Positions 55,221 through 64,000 of a stretch of DNA of 64,000 bases are shown here, in pieces. A program made the position numbers and the translations under genes. A model generated the notes under the pieces. That model was given only the letters and a program-made list of their open reading frames with translations. It was not told where the DNA came from and made no database searches. Location of the stretch: positions 29,505,008-29,569,007 of the forward strand of contig NC_016133.3 of assembly GCF_000005505.3 (NCBI RefSeq), given 5' to 3'. How positions within the stretch are numbered: the first letter of the stretch is position 1; each line of letters opens with the position of its first letter. This DNA comes from Brachypodium distachyon (lineage: Eukaryota > Streptophyta > Magnoliopsida > Poales > Poaceae).

Positions 55221-57231
55221 ATGGAGGAGAGCAGCGCGAGCTCTGCAGCGGTGGTGCCGCGGCTGTTGGCGGCGAAGGCGGAGTGCGGGAAGAGCTTCTC
55301 GGACATCGCGGCCGAGACGGGGCTCACCAACGTCTACGTCGCGCAGCTGCTACGCCGCCAGGCGCAGCTTAAGCCCGAGACGGCGCCCAAGTTGCGGGCG
55401 GCCGTCCCGGCGCTCACCGACGAGCTCGTCGAGCTCATGATGCGGCCGCCCTTCCGGTCCTACCACCCGGAAATCGTCCACGAGCCCGCCATATACAGGT
55501 GTGCCTTGGGCCCACCACCACCAAGTCTTGTCCTGATGCCTTCGTAGTTTATCTCTGATTTCATTTCCAACTAGGTATGACCGTATGAGTGCTTTGCAAT
55601 TACTATGATGTGATTGTGGTGAAACAAAATGATAAATTTTGTTGTTGGTGAAAATAGAGGAATGTGTCCTGGATAAGACACGAGGGATGGGTTGTTGCTA
55701 AAATGCCACAAGTTTTATCAAACTTCAACTAAATTAACTTTTCCTCACAATCTTTTTTATAGTTTCTGTACGTGAACTCTAATCTTCCATTGTTTGGTAC
55801 GGCATTCCAATGGGATATTCTGCAGGTAAGTTGGCAATCAGAGTAGAAGACTAAATTATACTAAAGGTAGTTGTGGGTCTTGAAACTGATGCCAACAACT
55901 TTATTTTGGAATCTTTAACTTCTCCAGTTTGATAATCCTTATTTTCCTCAGCCTTCCATAGAGAAAGGACAATTGATAATCCTTGTCTCATGTCTTGCTA
56001 ACTGCATGGACTTTGCTTCTTTTCTCAATTTATTTATCACACGATTCTAAGTTTGCACATGTTCCATTGGCTACTTTTCTGCAAAGATTTTTCATTTAAG
56101 TTTTGCAGCAAAGTTATGTTCACTGAAATTGATACGACAATATGCTAGAACAGCATTGTTACTAACTGTGTCGTATTATACTGAATACAGACTGAATGAA
56201 GCTGTTATGCATTTTGGAGAGAGCATCAAGGAAATCATCAATGAAGACTTTGGTGATGGGATGTAAGATACCCACATATATTAAATTTATACATTAGTTT
56301 CTAATTATTGGACATGAGCAAACTTTATTGATAAAGTTTATAATTTCGTTTTACTGATTTTGTGTAGTTCTTATTAGACCCATGCAAACTTTTGTTATGC
56401 TTGCTGTTATTTTGTGTATTTATTAATTAATAGTGTTCTCCTGTAACTAAGGACTTCTGTTGGAAAAAACTATTCCCTCCGATCCATAGTAAGTGACACT
56501 TATTATGGATCGGAGGGAGTAAGATTTCAAGCCTGTCTCTGAAAACAAACTACAAGAAACTACCCTATGCTGCTACTCACGAGATATCTACTACCACAAA
56601 ACAACTTGTCTTTTTAATTTCAAATTTTGTGCCATGGAAGATGCAACCTATGTTAACGTTGTCAAGTTATTTCAAATCTTGTGTTACTTCCTTTACACCT
56701 TTTGACAGTTGATTGCAATCTATGAATGTAATCCCCCGATTTCACTGCAGTTGCTTTGGAACAATCCATATGCTCGATACAGTATTATGAAGATCACAAA
56801 AGTTGACCTGCCATTTTTTTGAACTCTTTCAATTGCAGCATGTCAGCTATAGACTTCTATTGTTCAGTTGACAAGGTTCGAGGAGCTGATGGAAAAGATC
56901 GTGTGGTGGTCACATTTGATGGGAAGTATCTGCCTTACACCGAGCAGGTTTGTTATTTCTTCAGATGGTCTCATCTTCTTCTCATAAGCTCATGATGCTA
57001 GTTTGCGTTCATTGGTATATCGAAGCAAGTGTCTTCTGTATGGTAAATTTTGGAACAATGCGATGTGTTGACCTGCTCAAAGTGATGCATCTTCCTACCA
57101 GAAGTGTTCCATTGGTACCACGGTATTTTACTGCCAATGAATCTTAGTGGCTAATTATTCAACGAGTTGTTTTTTCACACGTGCAGAGATCTGAACATAT
57201 GATGTCAAGATTGACCCGTGACGCATCTTGA
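55221..57231 (+). CDS. CYN: Cyanate hydratase (cyanase)
   Basis: Converts cyanate and bicarbonate to ammonia and CO2, a detoxification step. Four exons: 55221-55498, 56191-56262, 56839-56947 and 57187-57231, all GT/AG, giving 167 residues, the usual plant length. The N-terminal half is the helical DNA-binding-like domain ([28 protein letters not shown]). The C-terminal catalytic domain contains [39 protein letters not shown]. Arg93, Glu96 and Ser119 keep the spacing of the catalytic Arg96, Glu99 and Ser122 of the E. coli enzyme. The ATG at 55221 gives [19 protein letters not shown]; an upstream in-frame start would add a low-complexity tail. The gene looks intact. Confidence 0.95.
56473..56519. 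mobile_element. Very short Stowaway-type MITE in cyanase intron
   Basis: TTCCCTCCGATCCATAGTAAGTG is followed by its inverse CACTTATTATGGATCGGAGGGAG, flanked by TA. It is only 47 bp and nearly all terminal repeat. It lies in intron 2. Confidence 0.75.
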
Positions 57232-57725
57232 GATGGCTGCTGCTGGGGAAAGAGGATGTATGTTATTGTGCAGTGTCTCCATGGAATAATGTTGTACTCA
57301 GAAAAGAATGGATCACCCTTCTTAGACTCTACGGGATGGATAATAAACTCATGAACTGTTAGACTGTGGTGTCACGTTCTTCTTTTGCGTTCCTATAACT
57401 GAAGGACAAACATGCTATACGAAATGTTAGCTGTGCTTATATCACACCTTGACATGCCAAGAGTAAGAATTTGCCAGGTAGTGTGCCCCTTGGCATTTGC
57501 AATCTCGAAAGTGAGGCCATTACCGTTATTACCTCCCATCTAGTCTAGTTTGAAGTAGAGACTCCTCGAGGTTGTGTACTCATCTACCATCTCTTTTCTT
57601 ATTGAGCTTACCATCTTGTTCTTGTTGTGAACCAACAATGCTGTCTTGCAGAATTCCTGCAGCTCAACAATAGGAGTAGTAGAGTCAGATGGTAAAAAAC
57701 ACTTGCAAAGCTTTGTGTTTTTATA

Positions 57726-57804
57726 CTAAGTGACTCAAATTTGTTTAAATTCGTATGTATATAGATATCTAGAGAATGAGTCACTTATTTCCAAACGGAG
57801 GAAG
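57726..57804. mobile_element. Degenerate Stowaway-type MITE
   Basis: CTAAGTGACTCAAATTTG at the left is inverted as GAGTCACTTATTTCC near the right end, which finishes AAACGGAGGAAG followed by TA. Confidence 0.6.
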
Positions 57805-58477
57805 TACATAGTTTGTCATCATTAAATGCCATGTGTACAATAGTAAAAAACTTGACTCTTAATCAACTCTCGACGAAGAGTTGGTTCTTCTCTCATATTT
57901 CTCGACTAAGAGTTTTTACGTGAGCGGATTGCTAACATTACTATTTACCTCTGGGAAGGTAAGAGCAGTTGAACAATCTTGTATGATTAGTTTGGTATTT
58001 GCCCTTCGCAGAAATGGGGAAGTTCATAACGTTGGTTCCATTAATTTTATGATCTTCCGGCTCCCCAAAAGAAAAGATCTTGTTTTTTGTGGGATTCTTT
58101 TTCTTTTGGGCACCTCAAGCTGGATCAGAAGTAGCATTAGTTCATTCCTGCTTTGTGCGTTGTGGCCGAAGCAAAAGAGCATCTGGCCCTCTCCGCTACA
58201 GGAAACTGCAATTTTAACTTCACTTTAACACAACCGAATTGCAGAAAATTTTGCTCAAGTAAACACGTGCTGCACGTCTGAACGGTTGGTTATCACAACG
58301 CCTTGCTGTATAGAAAGCTCCTTCAAAGCACATGATACGTATCAGATCATAAAAGCCAGGCGTGGGTAAATTAGAATAGGCAAAAAGCACGGACCTAAAA
58401 GAATAAAATTACTACAGATATTACAAGGAAAAAACTTGGCAATGATTTCATTTAGTTGGGAAATTGCCTTCCGCATC

Positions 58478-58664
58478 TTGTCCTAAGTTAAACTTCTTAA
58501 ACTTTGGCCAAATTCATAAAAAAGTTTATAAACATCTAAAATATCAAATAAGCATACTATGAAGATATATATCACGAGGGATTCAATAAAACTAATTTGG
58601 AGTCGTAGATGTTGGTAGATTTATCTAACCTTGGTCAAAGTTTAATTTTTTTGACTTAGGACAA
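58478..58664. mobile_element. MITE with TTGTCCTAAGT inverted ends
   Basis: The left end TTGTCCTAAGTTAAACTTC is inverted at the right as TTTGACTTAGGACAA, with the inner arms AACTTTGGCCAAA and TTGGTCAAAGTT. It abuts a Stowaway element. Confidence 0.75.
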
Positions 58665-58673
58665 AAGCCAGTA

Positions 58674-58752
58674 CTCCCTCCGTTCCATAAAGATAATGGC
58701 TTTGAACTAGCTCTGGTTCAAATCAGTGCCAATCTTTACGGAACGGAGGGAG
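58674..58752. mobile_element. Stowaway-type MITE
   Basis: CTCCCTCCGTTCCATAAAGAT and its inverse ATCTTTACGGAACGGAGGGAG, flanked by TA at 58672-58673 and 58753-58754. It ends 38 bp from the helicase stop codon, so it is likely in the 3' UTR. Confidence 0.85.
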
Positions 58753-58790
58753 TACTTACATTTAGGAATGGAGAATGGAGGAAGTAGAAT

Positions 58791-61700
58791 CTAGTGGTAC
58801 ACATTTTGACTGTGCAACAGTTCTATGGCCGCCGCCACAACACCTTTGCCTTCTGAAAAGATGTCAAGTGCAGGTTCCTCGATCTTTCTCTGGAGGAGTT
58901 TGTCTAATTCACCTCTTAATCTCTGTCAAATGAAAAACATCCCTCATTAAAAAATGGATCTAATGCCATGACCCTAAGCAAACCAGTACGTGTTGATTTG
59001 AAAGTTTAAGCTAAAAATTAACCTATTTACTCACTGAAATGGATTTACCAGCAGTACAGCACTAAAACCAGATAACTTGATTCGATCCTAGAACAGCTAA
59101 GCTTATTGATGCTGGAGCTCCGCTCATATTAAAAAAAGGGAATATAAATCAAGCTATTGTACACCTTAAATCTCCAGTCACCTTTTTGTTGCTGAAGGAA
59201 ATTTAAAATTCAATTCATGGGGCTAATGGTGTATTTCACTCAGCAACAGAGATAAAGAAAAGTTCAACTAAGCTATTGTGGTGAAGTTGGCCATACCTGA
59301 ATCAACTCTATGATACGCTTTGGTGCAGAGAAATGAAGATACCCTCCAAGCATCTCGATGTCTTCTCCAGTTTTACTTGGACTCAGGGAACCACCAAATA
59401 GTAGAAGAGCATAATCTGATATGTTTGTGGAGTCACGGACATAAATGCTAGCAGTTTTCACCTTCTCGCTGTACACCAAATAAGGCAATGGGAATTGCTG
59501 CACACCAGCATTGACTGACGATGGATGAATATCAACCTTCCCAACATCTTTGGTATAGAATGCTGTCCTCTTGCCACGTTTTTTGCATTGTATGACATTT
59601 GGGTAAAGGCCAGCACATAAAACAGCAGAAACCATCTCCAGATCCTTGCCATAATGGTTGTATGCCTGAAATTACAGTATGGAAGTAAGTAGTTGTACTA
59701 AAAACTGAAGCTCTTCAATACAAAAGTAGATAAGATGGTGTATCGAAATGAAAAAACATAGACAACTGTATAGGTCCGAGAATTCACATTATAGTTTGTT
59801 TTCACAGTTCAGTTAAGCGCCAACCAATACACATGTTCAAACTGATGCAAATGAAAATGACATTTATTTATATTGATATTTTCTGTGTTCAAGTTATCAG
59901 AACATAAAACCCTCAGTTATCGCATGTGGGTGCGCTATGTATTACTCCCTCCATTCCTAAATACTTGTCGCTGTTTTAGTGCAAGTTGATGTAATTACTC
60001 CCCCGTACATTTCACACAAATTGGGGAGTATAAAGCACAACGGGGAGTATGTAGTATATAGATAATATGTACACAATCCGTCCCATAATTCTTGTCGTTG
60101 TTTTAGTACAAAATTGAACTAAAACAGCGACAAGAATTATGGAAAGGAGGTAGTATGTAGAACTTAGCATATATTTACTATTTTTTGAGTTAGTATATGC
60201 AGTATTTTTAACATACTCCACTATATCAACAAATATGAAGGTATTTCTAAAGTATATTAAAATCATGTACCAAGTTGCAATTTCTTTCATGTAGTTCGCT
60301 TTTAAGTATCTTAGAAATAGTATATGAATGTATGAAAAAATAATAAAGTAGAATATATACTACCACGTGGTAGTATATGAGACATGGGAGTAACTACACC
60401 TTGTAGTATGGTGTGTTTTCCCACATATTCAATTATATTACAATAATTGTTTTTTAAATGCAAGAAAGAGCAAGAGCTCAAACCTTCACTCCCCTTGTCT
60501 TGCTAACAAAACCGATATCAGATAGTAGATCGAAAAATTGATTTCGCATGTCATCCATCATCTTCAGGGTCATGGGGGACAGAAAGTTTTCCCAACAGAA
60601 AGAACGTTCCCTTCCACTGTGTTTTGCATCCTTCCATGCTTCAAACGCCTTAAGAAGGGCAATGTGATCACTGGTAAAAAGAGGTCATAAGAAATTACCA
60701 GTATGCCTTAAATAACTTCAGCATGGATTTCTGTTTGCAGGTGGATTCTATCATTGGCAAGTGATGCTATGTACTCCATATCTAATATATCACATATAAA
60801 CTAGTACAGGTTTTAGCTTTCCACATTCTGCTGCTCCACTGGGCTCAAATGAAGGAGAACTAAAACGTACACAGGTACTATAAATGAAGGAGCACTTAAT
60901 GATATCAAAGACATTGCTTCATTTTACAGGCAAGAGACCATCAGACCAAAAACATAATTCTGTAATATTGGTTTGTCAAAAAAGCATTTCTACAACCTTC
61001 CTCACTAAATCTTAATGTGTTTGTAGGGAGAAAAGAGAGTAAAATAATTACCTGCAGGAGTCACCAGCAAATGATCTTTTGACAGCATCAGCTTCTTCTT
61101 TTCTATCAATTGGGAGCACAAATGGGTTACGATATGCAAGAGCAGCAGCAATGGTTAATGCAGGATCAAGGCACTGGAAGACAGATCCAATGAGCAGCAT
61201 CTTCCCGATGTTTGGATCCAGTGGAAGTGTACAGAGATGCTGTCCTGTATAAATCAAGGAGGACAGGCAAAAGTAAATAAAAACAGCTGGAACAAAATAA
61301 AGCAAGTGAGACGCAGGGTATCAGCAAAACTTCAAACCTAAATAAGTGAGCTCCTCCAAATCATCCAGTGCTCCAATGGTTTTCAGAAGCTCAATTGCAT
61401 TCTTAACAGAAAGTGGATCTGGAGGTTGAAGTGACTTGGCTAAGAAAGAGGCCACTGCTCCTAGTTGTAAGCTTTTGATAGTGAGACACAGTTCTTGCAA
61501 AGGAGTCCTAAGAATCTCAGGCAACTGAAACTGTGGCATGGCATCATGAATGACTTTCGGGTACAGCCTATAGCAAACACCTGGCTGAACACGGCCTGCA
61601 CGACCGCGCCTCTGTGTAACATCATTAAAATCATAAACTACACCAATTATTATTGGATTTTCAGTTTTGGCACAATTATTATTATTGTGGCATTAGTGTG

Positions 61701-63704
61701 CAGTGACGTACCTGATGAGCAGAGGCTTTTGATATCCATGACGGCATAAGGCATGCTAGCTTATTCAAGGCATCATAACTTGTCTCCTTTGCCTTACCAC
61801 AATCAATTACATATACAACATCATCTATTGTAATACTGCTTTCTGCAATATTTGTCGCCAGAACAATTTTTCTGCAATACATATATAATAGAGATAAGCA
61901 ATGAAGGTAGTTCTGATTGTTCAAATAAAATTGCAAAAGCCATTAGAATCTAGGACAAGTAGCTCAAATGAAATTAGAGCTGTTGCACAAGTAGATAACA
62001 AGACTTTTTTTTTCATAAATTGGTAATAAGTTGACAACTATTAGCAGAACAATTAGCAGAATGCAGTAATAGTGAATGTAAGAGATCATAGTTCAGGTGG
62101 CACAATAGTTCAAAATGAAACTGAGAGGAACAATGTATAAGTTAACTCTATGGTTAACTACAACAGTTTATCCAAAATCATTGTCACAAATTTGTACTTC
62201 CAGTAGTTCACTTCCGAGCGATAACTTTACCTAGGTGCTACATATTATGCCAAAACTTAACTTTACCATTAAAGACGCTGCTACTGGTGTCATGGCCTAG
62301 GCTCTGGAGAGCATAATCGTGGGGATTCCTGTGCATCGTGGGCATGGGAGAAGTTAGGGTTTGGGATAACCTGAGGCGAGCCTCCTCTTATCTTCTTTAT
62401 TGATTTTCTGATATCCCAACTGTAGGCCTGGGTCTCTTTATATCTAGGGTTGGCTCTTTACAGATCCATTTTAAACTTCCCAACTAACACAATCTTAATT
62501 AACTAACTTAATATGCAAGTAAATTGAAGATAAAGCTTATCTCTAAGCTGACTTGGGCTCCTTGCCCCTGCCCCTTTAGTGGTGAGAAGTGCAAGAGACC
62601 CAACATGTTTATATTCCTATAACTCATAATGGTGGAGGCATTATCCCGAGAGAGTGAGAAGGTACGCAAGTAGAAAGAAAAAAGTATGACACATCATCGA
62701 TGAAAAAGCAGACTCATATCCATAAAAGCATAAATCAAAATTTGACGTTTCTAAATGTCTAGGACCTAGGTGACTACTTACCTCATATTAGTTGGTGCTT
62801 TGTCAAAAATTTCACGCTGATTGACAGTTGGCATAGAACCATGCAATGGAAGAACTAGGAATTTATTGGAATTGCCAAGTAGATTATTCCCTTTAATCTT
62901 GTCCACAAGTTTTGAAATTTCATCCCAACCAGTAAGGAACACAAGGATTGCACCTTCTCCGTCATGACGGCAGATGTACTCAATTGTTCCTTCCACCTAA
63001 AATGTTAACATAATACATGATAATGGGATTCCCTGACATGCTGTTCACTTTTTTTAGAGATGTCAAGTGCATCGCACAAATAGGAGGGATCATAAATCTC
63101 CTTTTGTTGGTGGTACCAAATCAACATGAAAAACTCAAGGAGAAAAAAAATCTAGATGCGCTTCTCGATTCGATTTACTATAACAATATATAAATTAAGT
63201 TAACATTCAATCTATGTTGAGAGTAGAAAATGAGAAAACCTAGCTATTCACAGCAAGCTGATCCTTTTGGTTTGTTCTAAGTTCTAATACATTCTGAATG
63301 TCACATTAAAAATTATGACGGATTGAAAAAACATAGCATTTCTCAATGTTGCAGATGAGCTACACATATTTGCATCTACAATACTTATTATCACAAGTAT
63401 TTCCTAATCAATTCAATACCAGAAAAGTTGATCCAAGACATCTGCTACTGGCCCAGTCATTTATCCCGACCCAGACATCTGCAGTTCCACTAATACCAAA
63501 TGGACTAATTAACAACAAGCAATCCAGCTACATGTGAACTTAAATGTATGCACGTGAAAGTAACCAGTTCATCTCGCAAAAAAAAAAAAGTAACCAGTTC
63601 AGAGTACATACAAGGCTCAAATCTAGGTCAGTGGCAGACCAAGCTTCAAGGGACTGCCTTGTTGTACTGCTGTAATTTCCGTACTCCTTATTAATGTCAA
63701 CATC
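58791..63704 (-). CDS. DExH-box ATP-dependent RNA helicase, 3' part
   Basis: ATP-driven RNA unwinding; family of DHX36/RHA-like plant helicases (DExH1/DExH3 type). Exons seen: 63704-63612, 62996-62782, 61871-61712, 61611-61338, 61244-61052, 60670-60484, 59665-59297 and 58922-58791, all GT/AG with consistent phases. Upstream exons with the Walker A and DEAH motifs lie beyond the right edge. Visible: helicase-C ([22 protein letters not shown]), motif V region [18 protein letters not shown], motif [10 protein letters not shown] split by an intron, HA2 winged-helix part ([13 protein letters not shown]), and OB-fold part (AGLYPNVIQ). The C-terminus is [33 protein letters not shown]. No break was found. 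Confidence 0.92.
59945..60150. mobile_element. Nested Stowaway-type MITEs in helicase intron
   Basis: A left end CTCCCTCCATTCCTAAATAC at 59945 lies before a complete palindromic copy at about 60073-60150 (TCCGTCCCATAATTCTTGTCG... CGACAAGAATTATGGAAAGGAGG). Both share the TTGTCG..TGTTTTAGT arm. They look like two related copies, one partial. Confidence 0.65.
62289..62606. mobile_element. Possible solo-LTR or other insertion in helicase intron
   Basis: A GC-richer block in an AT-rich intron starts TGTCATGGCCTAGGCTCTGG and ends AAGAGACCCAACA, with a TATA-like CTTTATATCTAGGG inside. These are weak TG...CA signs; no target duplication was found. Confidence 0.25.
63557..63601 (+). mobile_element. 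Ultrashort poly(A) insertion with target-site duplication, next to splice donor
   Basis: The 15-bp perfect direct repeat AAAGTAACCAGTTCA at 63557-63571 and 63587-63601 flanks only TCTCGC plus a run of A (63572-63586). It ends 10 bases from the helicase exon border at 63612. Confidence 0.7.
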
Positions 63705-64000
63705 CTGGAAAAAAATATGTGATCAAAACAAAGCTATCAACACTCCTAGTTGTAAAGGGTGGGGAAATCAAGCATCTGACTGTTGCTATGTCTTCTACAA
63801 TTCAGTTTACAGCTCGTTTGGTACCCATCATTTGAGCTTAGAATTCATGAGTTAATTTCGAATTCCAGAAACAAATTTGTTTGGTTGGCACAGAATTGGC
63901 CACGGGAATTCAATCTCAAATTCCATGGACTTGTACTATAACTAATCCCAATTCCTCTCCAAAAGCCATCATTTCTCTGGAATTGTCTATCACTCCACAA
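63705..64000 (-). other. Intron sequence of helicase gene up to window edge
   Basis: No exon was recognised. From 63.81 kb the phrase CTCGTTTGGTACCC and repeated GAATTCNA / AATTCCA motifs suggest another MITE-like insertion that runs off the window. Confidence 0.35.

Larger units (their letters stand above)
57232..58790. other. Intergenic region between convergent cyanase and helicase genes
   Basis: Holds the 3' UTRs of both genes and three MITEs, listed separately. The frame 57881-58228 has no recognisable domain. Confidence 0.5.

Noticed and set aside
1..64000. tRNA or rRNA genes
   Set aside because: No cloverleaf-like or rRNA-like sequence was recognised by eye; a covariance-model scan would be needed to exclude small ones.

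Overview
The window is nuclear DNA of a grass, most likely a Triticeae cereal (wheat, Aegilops, barley or rye). The evidence is GC-rich first exons with AT-rich introns, many Stowaway MITEs ending in CTCCCTCCGT-like repeats with TA target sites, a CACTA DNA transposon, a Tat/Grande-like gypsy LTR retrotransposon with an antisense extra ORF, and LINEs. Species and chromosome cannot be read from the sequence.

Layout. 0.5-2.1 kb: a two-RRM hnRNP-like gene (+). 6.1-9.4 kb: a five-exon PATROL1-like (DUF810/Munc13-homology) gene (+). 10.5-15.5 kb and 18.3-23.1 kb: two tandem CER1-type aldehyde decarbonylase genes (both -). 24.6-34.4 kb: a structurally complete CACTA element with GAT target duplications but decayed genes. 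39.9-48.8 kb: a gypsy element (-) with two unequal LTRs, gag, protease and only the start of reverse transcriptase, plus a decayed antisense ORF. 50.8-53.8 kb: a 5'-truncated LINE (-) inserted next to or into an older LINE remnant (+). 55.2-57.2 kb: a four-exon cyanate hydratase gene (+). 58.8 kb to the right edge: the 3' part of a DExH-box RNA helicase gene (-), continuing outside the window.

How the genes relate. The two CER1 genes act in very-long-chain alkane (cuticular wax) synthesis. The adjacent PATROL1-like gene belongs to a family known for delivering plasma-membrane H+-ATPase in guard cells. Both processes affect leaf water loss, but a functional link from this proximity is only inference. 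The hnRNP, cyanase and helicase genes look like unrelated housekeeping or metabolic genes. All splice models were made by hand from GT/AG sites and reading-frame continuity.

The least expected observation is a set of five ultrashort insertions. Each has 5-9 non-A bases plus a poly(A) run, between perfect or near-perfect 10-17 bp direct repeats, like extremely truncated retroposons. Other unusual points are an intron present in one CER1 copy and absent from its tandem sister, an internal array of subterminal-type repeats in the CACTA element, and a Ulp1-like domain in that element that appears to have lost its catalytic His and Cys.
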